A stretch of DNA of 64,000 nt from Trichostrongylus colubriformis (GCA_963978905.1 OZ022257.1:18247664-18311663); one strand, 5' to 3'. Counted from the first letter of the stretch, positions 1 through 11,229 are shown. Notes: generated by a model from the sequence alone, not told the origin. Program-made: numbers and translations.

Positions 1-77
1 CAGGACAACAAACATTACTACAGCAGACAACCAGGAAAGTCAGTGTGGGCGGTTCGAAGGGATGAGAATGTGATGCG

Positions 78-165
78 GGTGTGTGCAGATATGACATCGA
101 ATCGCGTGGCCGCCCGCGGCGAGCGGCGCAGCGGGTGCGAGTGCCAGTGTGCAGATATGGGTGTT
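78..165. repeat. Fragment of GTGTGTGCAGATATGACA-type MITE
   Basis: This stretch repeats the left part of the foldback at 41174-41411, including the end GTGTGTGCAGATATGACA and the GC-rich run with cgcgtggccgccc. The match stops after the phrase gcgagtgccag, so only one end of the element is present here. It is non-coding. Confidence 0.6.
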
Positions 166-171
166 GAGCCG

Positions 172-314
172 GCTGGCCATTATCGGCATCGAACCGTGAA
201 GCTGAAAGCCTAAGTAGATATTGCTTTCTCATTAGCTATCAACATTCAGAATTATCAAAAGCGGAATCTACTTGGGCTCTCAGCTTCACGATTCGATGCC
301 GATATTGCCCAGCT
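172..314. repeat. Small foldback (MITE-like), about 143 bp
   Basis: Two arms of about 45-50 bp face each other: the left arm contains ATCGGCATCGAA and GTGAAGCTGA, the right arm contains their reverse complements TTCGATGCCGAT and CAGCTTCAC. The loop is AT-rich. No target duplication could be fixed. It follows directly after the MITE fragment to its left. Confidence 0.6.
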
Positions 315-378
315 GGGTCAACACGCTATTCGTGTGAGTGCTGATAAGCTATGGTAACTATACCATCCAGAAGCTGAA

Positions 379-610
379 GCAAAGGCACATTTTGCTAATA
401 TGAGTATCTTGGTTCCATCAGTGAGAAGGCAGCCCCTTTCACAACGGCAAAGCGTGTGCCATCATCACGGCGCGAGGGTGAATTTTTAACGCGTAAAGAA
501 CATGTAACTAGGATGGCGGCCACCGTCTCAAGATGACTCACACCCATCCTCGATTTGAAGGCAGGTAAGCGGTGGCTTTTAATGTATGAGAGGCATGATA
601 TCGACTGCGA
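379..610 (+). repeat. Partial copy of TTAA MITE family D
   Basis: This region is a diverged direct copy of the left half of the complete element at 1036-1507. Shared phrases include gagtaccttggttccatca (gagtatc here), cggcgcgagggtg, aacgcgtaa and gaggcatgatatcgactgcgat. The right end is missing: homology stops where module sequence (ccagttgggctatcgcacag) resumes. Confidence 0.65.
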
Positions 611-1035
611 TATGAAATCACCAGTTGGGCTATCGCACAGTACTGTGCAAATTATTCATTATTTATCTAACTCATAACTCAAATGAATCATGTAATGGAA
701 GAACGGTCGATGTTAACTTTTTGCTGAGCATCCTCCATAGGTGGTAGCTTCGTGTGCAGTTATCGATGCTTATCGTTTTTGTAAACTTGCACCACTATTT
801 GGAATTTTACATAGTCTAGCGGTCGATACCCAGTATTGTTGCTGGCACCGCATGAAAAATGAATCGCCTGCTTCGCTATCACAGATCAAGATCGTGTTTT
901 AATCATCCATGAAAATCGCAGTATCAAAAGACATGCGTCTTTTTTGGAACGCTAGGCAACTCAGCGGTCGATGTATCGGCAGTAGATGTCGGAACATAAT
1001 CAAAATACGTTCACCAAGTGTTACTGAGCATTTAA

Positions 1036-1507
1036 AGGCACAGTTCACGATAATATGAGTACCTTGGTTCCATCAACGAGCTGATAGCCCCTTCCACAAG
1101 GGCAAAGCGTGTGCCGTCATCACGGCGCGAGGGTGGGTGCTTAACGCGTAAGGGACATGTGAATAAGATGGCGGCCACCTCCTCAAGATGCCCCACACCC
1201 CATCTTCGATTCAAGCAGCTGGTAAGCGGTGGCTTCCACGTGTAATGAGAGGCATGATATCGACTGCGATAGGAAATGATAGGAGATACTCCCATAAAAA
1301 CAACCTTATCGGATATTATCACGTAAAAACTTGTCCAAACATTACATGCTTTTAAGCTGCAAACTCGTCGAATCCAGAGGTCAGAAACACTTCGTTTCCA
1401 AGGTTTTCGGAAAGCTTCGCCGTTTCTTTTTCACACTTGTGTTCTTTAGCTTTCCCAGAGTCTTTATGAAGCGCAACGAGGCATGAAAATTATCGTGAAT
1501 TGTGCCT
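1036..1507. mobile_element. TTAA-flanked MITE, family D (472 bp)
   Basis: The element is bounded by TTAA on both sides (1032-1035 and 1508-1511). Its ends are inverted repeats: AGGCACAGTTCACGATAAT on the left and ATTATCGTGAATTGTGCCT on the right. It interrupts the dispersed repeat around it: the related copy near 30836 reads straight through from gagcat to acttcaactgtag, while here the two parts are separated by this element. TTAA duplication is the hallmark of piggyBac-type transposition. No transposase is present, so it is non-autonomous. Confidence 0.75.
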
Positions 1508-1675
1508 TTAACGCATTTACTGCAGCAGACTTATACTAATAGTAAGCGGTGTACCGGATTTCACCCCTCCCTCGCTCTTATCAGCCCCGTGAGCCTTTTT
1601 CACTTTCGAAAAACACTATCGAGCTCCCCACACACTGTAATACCTGAGTGTGAACATTCCACTGTCAGCCAGAAG

Positions 1676-2166
1676 AGCGAACGAATTTGGCGACATTAGC
1701 CTTTTGAGGCTCCTTATCAGCCCTCATCGACCGCTTGCAATTTGCACCACCCACCATTGATATGCCCGTCCCACCCCTCAATATATCTATGAGTGTTGGC
1801 GCTCTAGGATCGACCCAAAAGGCGAAACAGATTTGGCGACATTAGCCTTTCGAGGCTCCTTATCAGCCCTTATCAATCGTTATCAAATTTGGATCACCCA
1901 CCGTTGAAGTGCCCGTCCCACCCCTCAATACACCTATGAGGGTGGGCGCTCTAGGATCGACCCAAAAGGCGAAACAGATTTGGCGACATTAGCCTTTCGA
2001 GGCTCCTTATCAGCCCTTATCAATCATTATCAATTCGGATCACCCACCGTTGAAGTGCCCGTCCCACCCTTCAATACACCTATGAGGGTGGGCGCTCTAG
2101 GATCGACCCGAAAGGCGAAACGGATCTGGCGACATTAGCCTTTCGAGGCTCCTTATCAGGGCTCCA
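1676..2166 (+). repeat. Tandem array, ~146-147 bp unit, about 3.3 copies
   Basis: The phrase ggcgaaacagatttggcgac recurs at 1821, 1968 and 2114, with a diverged form near 1676, giving periods of 145-147 bp. Each unit carries ctccttatcagccc, a GTCCCACCC block and gctctaggatcgac. The array is cut at its right end by the MITE at 2168. Confidence 0.85.
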
Positions 2167-2167
2167 C

Positions 2168-2651
2168 GGAAAAACTCACCGGTGCGCGTATGCGGCGCGT
2201 GAGCGGTGACGTCACAACCACCGCGCAGCGCGACGGTGAGCGATGGCCTTGCTCCTACCAAAGCGCTTTATAGAGGGTAACCTTGTTTGTGTTTTGCTAA
2301 TACATTGAGGGTGAGCACATAGTGCTGCGGAAGCTTTGCTGCTTTGACAGGCTTTCGACAGCTGGGAGAGCTGGCCTTTTTCGGAGTGGCTAGCCTCTAA
2401 AGACGTATGGATTTGCCTCAGCCCAATGATGTAGAAGTTTCAGGAGACTGTGTGCTCCGTCTCATGTATAACGATGCGGGGAGACACATAGTAGAAAAGT
2501 GAAGCCATGTCATGGCTTTGGTGATGTGACAGCGAGGTTATCTTCAATGAAGAGCAATGTTTGTAGCACAAGCCATCGGAAACCGTTGCGTCGCGCGGTG
2601 GCTGTGACGTCACCAAGCACGCGCCGTGTGCGCGTTCCGGTGAGTTTTTCC
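2168..2651. mobile_element. MITE with GGAAAAACTCACCGG inverted ends
   Basis: Left end GGAAAAACTCACCGG followed by gcgcgta...cggtgacgtcacaaccaccgcgc; the right end is its reverse complement with few changes, so the inverted repeats are about 60 bp. It lies inside the ~146-bp satellite array. Target duplication is unclear. No ORF of note. Confidence 0.65.
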
Positions 2652-3194
2652 CTCCTCCCCCTTATCAGCCCTTATCAGCTGCTATCACTTTCGGTCCACC
2701 ACCACTGGGATCCCCTTATCACCCCCTATATCATATCTAAAACCCAGGATCCATCTTTGCTATGACGCGAGATATGAATTTCCGGTCAAACACACGCACA
2801 AACACACGCACACACACACCAACAGGCACACTTAGCCGATTATATAAAGTAGGATAAAATTTATAAAACGATTTGATTTTTTGGCTGGAACCCCCTCTCC
2901 ACCGATTCAGCAGTTTCGTAGTTTCGTTCCAACTAGGGACGTATAAATTTGAAGGCACACCACGCTGTAATCAGATAATTCGGTTGGTTCCTTGGGGCAA
3001 CCAGGTACTGCTCAGTCACACCTTTGTTGCGGCTGCACGGTGCTTCCTCACGGTGTTGTGCCTGCTTGAACGCAACCAACCCACGCCCACACAACAAAAT
3101 CCCAGATGGTCATAAACGTATTTTCACCGATGTTGATATTATTGATTTTAGTTAGCTGCTGATTATCGCCGCAGCTCGCGATGCGAAAGTTACT

Positions 3195-3423
3195 ACTGTG
3201 ATGCTGAGTTATGGGCAAAAGCTTCGGTGTCGGACGGGACTCGAACCCGCACTTCATCCTTTCCGGGGATATGTGCTAATCCATTACACTACCGACACCA
3301 CCTTCACCTTAACTCAGCTTTTGAATGGTATATTTACCATAGCACATATCCCCGGAAAGGATGAAGTGCGGGTTCGAGTCCCGTCCGACACCGAAGCTTT
3401 TGCCCATAACTCAGCATCACAGT
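3195..3423. repeat. Perfect 83-bp inverted repeat built on a tRNA-like sequence
   Basis: Bases 3195-3277 and 3341-3423 are exact reverse complements over 83 bp, separated by 63 bp. Each arm contains the T-arm, anticodon arm and 3' acceptor strand of the tRNA-like sequence at 3226-3298 plus a shared 3' flank. Only the left copy has the 5' acceptor and D-arm. The lack of any mismatch contrasts with the decayed outer arms, so this palindrome is young. Confidence 0.9.
3226..3298 (-). tRNA. tRNA-like sequence, anticodon GGA (probably tRNA-derived repeat)
   Basis: On the minus strand a full cloverleaf can be drawn: acceptor GTGTCGG/CCGACAC, D-stem GTGT/GCAC with AATGGATTA loop, anticodon stem TATCC/GGATG with loop CCGGAAA, T-stem GCGGG/CCCGT with loop TTCGAGT. 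All stems pair. The anticodon would be GGA (Ser), but base 33 is C instead of U and there is no long variable arm as real tRNA-Ser has. It also lies in a palindrome within a foldback. A tRNA-derived element or pseudo-tRNA is more likely than a working tRNA gene. Confidence 0.5.
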
Positions 3424-3719
3424 CGTATTTTCACCGTTTCAGCTGCCTTCATCATCGAAATGGCTGTTTCATTGAATCATCTCTTCCATTCTCAAGTTTC
3501 TTCTCCACGTGAGCGCCACGTTGAAATTTGTTTGTCTAACCTAAGGCCAAGGGTGAATTGGTTGGATGGGCCTGGCTTGGTTGTGTTCAAGCAGGCGCTA
3601 CACAGTATAATGCACCGTGCAGCCGCAACAAAGGTGCAGCTTAAGTACATTATCCAAGGACCTATATGTCCCAAGAAAGTAAGCCACTAATCTCATTATC
3701 GCGTGGTGTGCCTTTAACG

Positions 3720-4366
3720 AAATTGAAAAAAATGAGCTCACCCAACCCAGTGAAGTGGTGAATCAGGAGGATGCTCTACATCGTAACCTCTCCTCTGTTC
3801 TTCATATTTATCTTCAGAAACTGTCCTAAACGGTGCACAATCACGTTTTGAAGAAAGATTAGCATATCATTATTGGAAATGAGGCGCGCCTTTCCGTATT
3901 CAAATTAGTCTACGTGCAGTAGTTTGATATAGGTGAACCTTTAAGGCTGCCACGATAGGACGTCACAGGCTGCACCCGCTCAAACCTATACTAGCCACGC
4001 TCACCTCGAACCTTATTGGTCAGCTAGGCTACAAAAGAGTGGTGAGTGTGGGTAAGAGGGTGTAGTGCAGTCTCATCGCGGCGGTCACAAAACGTTCAAT
4101 CCAGAAAGTTGCTCAAGGACCTAGGCCTCAAGAAGGCAATCTCACTATGATTCTGATTAAAGAGATGTTTCGAATGCCTCAGTTGAAGGTGATCTAACAC
4201 TGTGTTAAAGAAAACATTTGAGAAGTGTACGACCCTCACAATCCCCCCACCCCCCAAACTCTCCACTGACAAAGGCCATCCCCACTACACCAAGGTGTAA
4301 CTGGCTGACTAGGATATGTTCGCCGAGAAATTTCAAAAAGGCATCGACTGATGACCATATCTTATA
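3720..4366. other. No gene seen
   Basis: Between the foldback and the mariner I see only non-coding sequence, with a short C/A-rich stretch (about 4243-4265). Bases 4365-4366 are the TA target duplication of the mariner. Confidence 0.6.
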
Positions 4367-5651
4367 TTAGGTCGTTCAGTATGAAATGTCCGTTTTTGAG
4401 AGTCAACTTCAGTTTATCATATCTCATACAACGCAAATTACAATCAATCAAAATATGATCCTAAGTTATCAACACATCTTTGCCATTTTAAAGGTAACTT
4501 ATTAATTCCATCTCTATAGAAATCTGGGGAGCGAGAGGCAATAAAATCATGAAAGGCACTTTCTACATCATCATAAGAATTGAATAATTTTCCCTGCAAG
4601 AAGTGATCTAAAGCTTGAAAGAAATGGTAATCTGTAGGTGCTAGGTCGGGAGAGTAAGGAGGATGAACGAGAGTTTCCAAGTCCAAATCCTGTAATTTTA
4701 ACAAGGTCGAGTTTGCCACATGTGGCCGAGCGTTGTCCTGCAGTAGGAGCGGTCGGTCTCTGTTAATCATTCTCGGCTGCATAACAGCAAGCTTCTCCAT
4801 CATTTCCTCCAGCTGTTGACAGTACGCCTCCGCCGTGATCGCCTGACCAGGTCTCGTAAAGCTGTAGTGAATCACTCCTGCGGAGGACCACCAAACTGAT
4901 ACCATAGTCTTCCTCTGGTGAGGGTCCGGCTTCGGCGTAGGTTTTGGCGGTTCCGACTTGTCCAACCACTGGTAAGACCGCTTCCTGTTATCGAAGTGGA
5001 TCCACTTCTCGTCACATGTGACGAGACGGTGTAAGAAAGGCTCGCTTTTTTGCCTAGAAAGTAAGGAAAGGCAAGCCTCAAGGCGGACCCTCTTCTGACG
5101 ATCGCTCAAGTCGTGCGGTACCCAACGGTCCAGCTTCCTACTCTTGCCAATTTGCTTCAAATGAGACGAGATCGTCACCTTACATACTCCAAACTTTGCC
5201 GCTAATTCTCGAGTACTTTGAGTGGGATCAGCTTCCACTACGGCTTTAAGCTCATCGTTGTTCAGCTTGCACTCGGGCCGTCCTCTCGACTCATTTTGAA
5301 GATCGAAGTCGCCGGATTCAAACTTTGCAAACCATCGACGTACTGTTCGTTCGTTAGGGGCATCCTCTCCAAAGACGACGGTGATATTCCGAACTGCCTG
5401 TGCTGCGGTGCTTCCACGGCGGAACTCGTACTCCAAGACAACACGCAATTTGGACTTGTCCATGTCGTTACAAAAACCTTTCTAAAAAAGTCAGATTCCA
5501 CGGCAGCCGGAGGTCCACCGAAGGTAAGAAAGAGGGAGGCTGCACCTTTACCAAAACTCAGTACCAAGGACTGCCGGAGCGTTTTGCCTTAGATACGGAC
5601 TCTCGAACTATGCACTACTGAAAAACGGACATTTCATACTGAACGACCTAA
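4367..5651 (-). mobile_element. Intact mariner element (1285 bp)
   Basis: The ends are perfect 31-bp inverted repeats beginning TTAGGTCGTTCAGTATGAAA, flanked by TA at 4365-4366 and 5652-5653, the standard Tc1/mariner target duplication. The single transposase ORF fills most of the inside. Perfect ends and an unbroken ORF suggest recent movement and possibly present activity. Mariners of this general type (bandit) have been described from the dog hookworm; whether this is the same family needs a direct comparison. Confidence 0.95.
4444..5463 (-). CDS. Mariner transposase, DD34D, full length (339 aa)
   Basis: Cuts and pastes its own element at TA sites in the nucleus. The N-terminal third has two helix-turn-helix regions for inverted-repeat binding: paired-like around residues 5-55 with RTVRRWFAKF at 39-48, and a second around 83-105. 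The linker motif WVPHDLS is at 114-120. The catalytic triad is D151 (in TCDEKWI), D243 (in LLQDNARPHV) and D278 (in YSPDLAPTDYHFF), with 34 residues between the last two, the mariner signature. The length of 339 aa is usual for the family. The start is the ATG giving MDKSKLRVV; no stop or shift interrupts the frame. All catalytic residues are present, so the protein may be active. The fragmentary mariner at 59830-60711 has different ends and is not its deletion derivative. Confidence 0.95.
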   Translation of the reverse strand: MDKSKLRVVLEYEFRRGSTAAQAVRNITVVFGEDAPNERTVRRWFAKFESGDFDLQNESRGRPECKLNNDELKAVVEADPTQSTRELAAKFGVCKVTISSHLKQIGKSRKLDRWVPHDLSDRQKRVRLEACLSLLSRQKSEPFLHRLVTCDEKWIHFDNRKRSYQWLDKSEPPKPTPKPDPHQRKTMVSVWWSSAGVIHYSFTRPGQAITAEAYCQQLEEMMEKLAVMQPRMINRDRPLLLQDNARPHVANSTLLKLQDLDLETLVHPPYSPDLAPTDYHFFQALDHFLQGKLFNSYDDVESAFHDFIASRSPDFYRDGINKLPLKWQRCVDNLGSYFD

Positions 5652-5653
5652 TA

Positions 5654-6559
5654 ATACCACCTAAACAAGGTTACAAGGTATGATCACCGATTTGTCGATC
5701 GACGATCTTTCTATTTAGTTCCTGTGACCAACTCTGAGTCACTGAAGTTCCCTCTAGGGAATTTCACTACCAAAGACTTCAAGAGGACCCTTCCTTTTTC
5801 CAACTCATTATACGACTCCCTTCTTGAGGGTTCCTCTACTCATGCCTCGATGTGCCCCGCAGCTGGTCTGCCCAAGCGATCAGTCGGTGCTCTATATGTA
5901 TATCTTGATCCACCCATAGGCATATAGGCCTCTATAAGGATGTTCTGCTGGGTTCGGCCACTCGTTTTTTCATTTACCAATATTCTCCTCTGGACGACCG
6001 AATATCCTCCTTTAGAGACACAGTCAGATGTAATTTTGCAAAATTGTGGAATATTTGTGGAATATGAAAGTAGAGGTGATCAGTAGTATAACATTAGAGA
6101 AAAAGATCAAAGAGAATAAACCAGTCCAAAATCAGAAAGTCCAGAATCAGATAAAGATAGGAACTCAGACACTCTACCTTTTACTACCCTCCCCCACCCC
6201 CTTTTTCCTATCTGCATCATTTGCCGGTAGAGTAGATGCAGGTGGGCGAGGCGCTAACAATAAGTCAGCGGTACCTTTGTCCGCCCTCGCAACCGCCGAT
6301 ACGCGGCAGTGTGACTGGCAGCGCCACGGGATTCACGATCAGAACCCTACGATGCGTTTCTAATGAGGGTTTCGCCAAACCTCATCTCTTCCGGATACTG
6401 ATTAACGGGGGGCATTTTTCCAGTTTTCATTTTCTCCCTACTTCTAGAAATGCCTTCAACTCTACGCTTAAATTCTTCCATTAATTACAAAAGGAAGAAA
6501 GCTATATTTTTCTCACGGGGCAACATGTTAAATGTGAACAGCGGCAATAACATAGACGG
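5654..6559. other. No gene seen
   Basis: Several short open frames occur, but none has recognisable motifs, splice sites or a protein-like composition. Confidence 0.5.
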
Positions 6560-6835
6560 AGAGATAGACGGTCATTCGGTCAGGCCGTCTATCTCTCTGT
6601 CAATCTCCCTGGCTTGTTTAAGGCAGGCGGACAGACAGTCAATCTGTCAGACCAGACAGACAGAGGCAGACGGAGACAGACAGATAGGCAGGTAGACAAA
6701 GAGAAATATGGATAGACAGACACTCACGCAGACAGGCAGAAAGGCAGATATATAAAGAGACACATAGACAGCCGAATAGACAGACAGATACAGATTGATA
6801 GACAGTTTGACAGGCAGACAGATGGACAGGAGTGC
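6560..6835. repeat. Imperfect (GACA)n / (CAGA)n microsatellite
   Basis: About 275 bp rich in gacagacaga, agacagacag and gatagacaga, with many interruptions. The predicted ORFs here (Ser/Leu/Cys-rich on the minus strand) are artefacts of the repeat. Confidence 0.9.
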
Positions 6836-6844
6836 GGGTATGAT

Positions 6845-8688
6845 ATTTTCGTGCTCATATGGCTGCATAGTCCTTCAAATGAAATGCAAACCGTACCGAT
6901 TAATTTCATTCGAGGCATACTCGTTACCGTCTTGATCTGCCTCGTTTATAGTGTGGTCTTTTCCTAAAGAGTTCTTCTCAAATGATAAGTCCGACATGAC
7001 ATCTTGAAGAAGGGGTCTGGATATACCAAAAGATCTCTCCTTGACTTCCCACGAGTAGCTCAAAAAAACCACTTCCCCGTAGAAGGATGGTCACTTAGAA
7101 GGTCTAACTGAAGTGCCATTACAGTGCTCTGCATGATAACACAAGCAACTACAAATTGTCTAAAAACTTTGTCGACAGAGTGATTCGGAAAATCCTCAAA
7201 GTAGAAGTGTAGCCAATGTCGACGTGCAGTCGCGCATCACACCGAATTCCAGCTAAAGAGTGCAGAAATTTTCTCTCGATTCGTCGTCGAAAATGCCGCT
7301 CTTACTATTGTGCAAAATGATACAGACACTGAACAGACTAGAGCATTGACAAAAAGAAAATAACAAAAGGAGAGAGTGCTTTCCGAGCTCTGGTCCTCCT
7401 TTGCTTTGTTGATTATTCAGGCCCATATGAAGTTTTCCAGAATGTCTCAAGTTCACTCGGTGCCATGATAGTCAGTTTGAACTCCCTTGCTCCTTCGAAA
7501 TGCCTTTCCTACAACAAAGATACAACTTCAACAAGTGGAGGTCAAAAGCGACGCGAAAGCACGAGGTGGCTGTATCATTTTGCAGAATAGAAAAAGCGAC
7601 ATTTTCGAAAGAAATGGACAGAAAGTTTTCTGTGTTTTTCCAGCTGCAATTCGGTGATAGTGTGTGGATGCGTATCCACACTGACTACATTTTTTCTCGG
7701 AAAGTTCCTCCAATTCACTCCGCATACAAAGTTTTCGGACAATTTACGGGTCACTGTATTGGCATGTAGAGCACGTTATATGTACTGCACGCTCGGTGAC
7801 TTACTCCATAGCGAGCGTCCAGTTCAGAGCGAGTCTAACAAAGGACTTGTTCGCACTGAAACACACATTTAAATCCTTCAGCACTAAGAGGTCACATCGA
7901 CGCATCGGCATCTCAATTCGTTGATTCACCTTTTTCGGGTAGCACAAAACTTTTAGCGGGTCCCTCATGGTAAGTGATAGGCATCATTCTTCACTATCCA
8001 GATTCCTCATCCACTTGAATCGCTTCAGTGCGCAGACCAAATTCTCAAAGATTTTAGTGACGCGCTTATACCCAAGTGAATGGGATTATGGCAGATCGAA
8101 ATGAGAAAATGAGCGCATCGGTCATTTGAGAGAGCGGACCGCGTATTTTGGTCATTTGCTAATGCAGATAAACTGACGTGCTGACACGTGATATCGTCAA
8201 AAACCGATCGCGGATGCCCCGATACGCTGATGCGCAAAAATCCCATTCAGTTGTTCAGATTATGAACGCAGCCTAAGCGATGCTCAGGGAATGGTCAACG
8301 GAGCGGAGGGAAGACCTAGCGCGATCCGAGAGATTGCGTTACGGTTTTCGCTCTAGGACGCTTGTACGTAAGCGTCCCTTGCGTTCAAACGCGTTTTCGT
8401 CTGGGTTTCGCTTGGAAGGGGCGCTACTTCGCGGTGTTATCTTCTTGATACTGTGCTGCTTTGCGCTTGGTAAGGCATTCGTCCGGTTGACGTTGTTTTC
8501 TTTCCACATATTTTATTGAAGCTAGGATAAATAAATGGACAGTCGTAACCGGACTTGATTTCGGAGATTCAGAACGCAGTGTCATCTGACTTGTTTATGC
8601 AGTTTGTTCTTTGTTCTCTAACTCTTTGGAAGGAATACGTTGATTAGTTACTCGAGTGCATTCGCTTTGTACTTTGAAAATGCTGACG
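6845..8688. other. No gene or clear repeat seen
   Basis: Both strands contain only short open frames; none has a recognisable domain or convincing splice sites. Confidence 0.45.
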
Positions 8689-8820
8689 TTAGAGTCATGA
8701 TTCGCTTCAACACTCGCTCATAATCATAACTTTCAACTATAAGCAGTTCCGCTCCACTGGGAATGGTTATGGTCAACAGTTACGATTATGAGCAAATGTT
8801 ATGACGTACTATGGCTCTAA
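8689..8820. repeat. Small foldback, TTAGAG...CTCTAA ends (132 bp)
   Basis: Left end TTAGAGTCATGATTCG and right end reverse complement TTAGAGCCATAGTACG; inner parts gctcataatcataac and gttacgattatgagc also pair. This is a compact palindromic MITE-like unit. Confidence 0.6.
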
Positions 8821-10775
8821 GGCTAACCATAACATTGGGACTGCATCGATTTGCATGCCAAACGATGAATTCTGTTGGGTTTCGGAAGCCCCCATGGAAT
8901 CTTTCTTCGGAATAGTGGTGGAGTTATTATCAGTGAACAAAGATAACAGTAATTATTTGGAAGTTGCTTGATTGAGTTAGAACAATAATTGCGAGAAGCG
9001 GGCGATTGTTATATACGTTCGTTAATTCTCCATGCCAATGTGAAGCGTCTTATGATAGCAAAAGCAACAAAATAGTTGCTTCCAATTCCATAAGCTGCCG
9101 AACCATAGATTACTGGATGCCATTGCAATGAGAAGGTGCATCCCATCGTGCTAGGCGTTCGGCTCTATTTTGCCTGAGTACGGAAAAGTTTAAAGAACTC
9201 TCTCTTCGTGCACTAAGGCTCACGCAGAAGTATGTGTTCGAGTGTGCAGATAGGCAAGCCAATGGTCATGTACTCAACGTTTATGAGATGGGGATTGAGG
9301 ATTTCATCGCCATAGCACTGATACTACTCATCAGAGAGGTAATGTACTAGCCAGGAAAATCCATTGTTCTGCAGGATATGGTCGTGAGCACAATGTCATA
9401 TTTGCCTGGAAGGGCCATTTCGACTGAGGTTATGTATAAACACATGAGAAAAAACCAGAAATGCTCACGATAATAAGTAAATGGAAATAAGTGAAGCCAA
9501 AAAAGATATCAAACACACACTGAACATGAACAAAGGCCTATGGTGCACTGGTTGCGACCGCTCGTATTTCTCCAAAAATGGACTAAAAAGGGGAAGTGGG
9601 CACGGCGCTACAAATAATATATTTCTTCCACAACGATGACACTCGTAAATGCAGTGCTATAGATCAGCATTTTATAGCGCTCCTCCGGTGTCATCAGTAT
9701 CGGGTTTGGATGATCAACCACCATTTTGCGGTAGGACGCATTGGTCACACGTCGGGGCTTCCTTCCTCTGCCCACGCGCACGAAGCGCGCGCCTGTATAC
9801 ACTCAAGGAGGTATATTGTCTTCTTTTACTTACAATACTCTACAAGTCATCCATGACGATTTGTGAAAATTCGCGAAGCGTGTGGCCTGCGAGCACAGTT
9901 TCATGTCAATTATGGGTTTGGTGGGTCATCACAAAAAAACCATCCCACTGAAGAAATGAGATTTGACATGGTAAAGGAGAGTTTCAAAAGCGTGGATGAG
10001 TTTGCGGTGAGTAGACGAGATTGGTGTTCACCCGGTGTTATGGCCATTCGTTAGGAATGCGGTTCACCCGGTGTTCTGGTCTGTAATAGGTTAATTTCAC
10101 AGCTACGGTTGCACAAACAGGAGTCGCTGTGTCGGAACTGAGCAAAAGGAGTTCTACGAAGACCGGTCAAGAAAGACTACCTTCACTGGGCTTGAGGGGA
10201 AGTATGATGAGAAGCCGTCGCTTTGAAAATATCAAATGCCTCAACAACGCCTGAACTATGTCTGCGAGACGGTGCCACAAACCAAGATTGTAATTTCTAA
10301 ACGAGTGAGAGTTCAGGGACACGGACCCAGTCCGAGCCCAAAACGTATTGAGCCGCAACCTAAAATGTCAATGAGGAGTAGTATACCACATCCGCGATGA
10401 TGGAAGTGCTCATAGCCGCAGACAATAGGTTTCTTTAGTTATGAGTCATTGTTCGGAACTTCCATTTGCTAGCCTGGTGGGATAATAAGCTTATTCATCG
10501 TTTTTTTAATGTGCAGTTATGATGCAGATGTCATTGGCCCGTTCGAATTGCAATTGTCTATATTAGTCCACGAAAATCCGTTTAAATCTCTCATCGATGT
10601 ACATTATCACTCCGCGGTGAAATTTATGTCGCATGTGTATGGTTTTAACAGCTTCACATACTCATATGTGACTATTGTTGGACGACCTGAAGGCTAAAAG
10701 TAAGACTATTCTCAAAAGTCACTTTTTGTACCGATGAGCCAGCGAAGCTGGCTCAGATAAAACATGTTCGTTTAA
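8821..10775. other. No gene seen
   Basis: About 2 kb without recognisable coding sequence. Overlapping short frames near 9600-9950 on both strands show no known motif. Confidence 0.45.
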
Positions 10776-11225
10776 AGGCACACCTCGCGAAAAATTGTGA
10801 GAGCTATCGCGCGTGTTACGGGATGTAGGCTCTTGTTTACCCACCAGTGAAGAAAAATGAATCAAAAGCCCTCACAACTACCAAAAATGATGCACCCTGC
10901 CATCGGTCCTCTTACGTGTATGGCAGACTGGAAATGATGTCTTGCTCGATGATATCGCGCAAAATGCTACGATATCACCTGCTCTTCCCTGTTGGAGCTA
11001 CCTTCGCTATTGATGCGCTGCCTTATCTTGTCTTATCGCAAGTTTCCCTCTGGTCTATGCCGGGTGTGATTCGGCTCGGTGGGTTCAATTCGGCTCAGGT
11101 TGACCAGGCGGTACGCGGCGGGCGTGAGACGTGGCGCCGCGAAAACGGCGGAATCTTTAAAACTATCCAAGGGTCTACCTGCCCTGAGAATCTGAGGACC
11201 ACTTTGATTATCGCGTGGTGTGCCT
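10776..11225. mobile_element. TTAA MITE family A, copy 1 (450 bp)
   Basis: Flanked by TTAA (10772-10775 and 11226-11229). Left end AGGCACACCTCGCG, right end CGCGTGGTGTGCCT. The whole length aligns with 44366-44815, which has exactly the same size; shared phrases include gcaaaatgctacgatatcacct, cgggtgtgattcggctcgg and ggtctacc. The 137-codon open frame inside is not conserved as a protein between the copies and is ignored. Confidence 0.9.
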
Positions 11226-11229
11226 TTAA

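Larger units (their letters stand above)
615..2860 (+). mobile_element. Satellite-bearing dispersed element (composite copy 1), nested by two MITEs
   Basis: Reading left to right there is a 5' module (about 615-1031, with the signature cggtcgatacccagtattgttg and tcagcggtcgatgtatcgg), an array of ~146-bp tandem units (about 1560-2166) and a conserved 3' end (about 2660-2850, gcgagatatgaatt, a CA/TG-rich run, then tatataaagtaggata). The same three parts recur in the same order elsewhere in the window. The copy is interrupted by the MITEs at 1036-1507 and 2168-2651. No protein is encoded. The layout (unique 5' part, internal minisatellite, conserved 3' end) recalls DINE-1/pearl-type Helentron relatives, but that assignment is inference. 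Confidence 0.5.
2953..3713. mobile_element. Large foldback, AGGCACACCACGC ends, TTAA-type
   Basis: The left end is AGGCACACCACGC after TTGA (a diverged TTAA, 2949-2952), and the right end is GCGTGGTGTGCCT followed by TTAA (3714-3717). Imperfect arms of about 190 bp share tttgttgcggctgcacggtg and cctgcttgaacgcaacc. The ends match those of the 450-bp MITE family at 10776 and 44366 and the foldback at 40320. The loop holds a second, perfect palindrome with a tRNA-like sequence (3195-3423). Confidence 0.75.

Noticed and set aside
3226..3298. Functional tRNA-Ser gene
   Set aside because: C at position 33, no long variable arm, and location inside a repeated palindrome point to a tRNA-derived repeat.
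6550..6920. Ser/Leu/Cys-rich frames on the minus strand
   Set aside because: Direct translation of the GACA/CAGA microsatellite.
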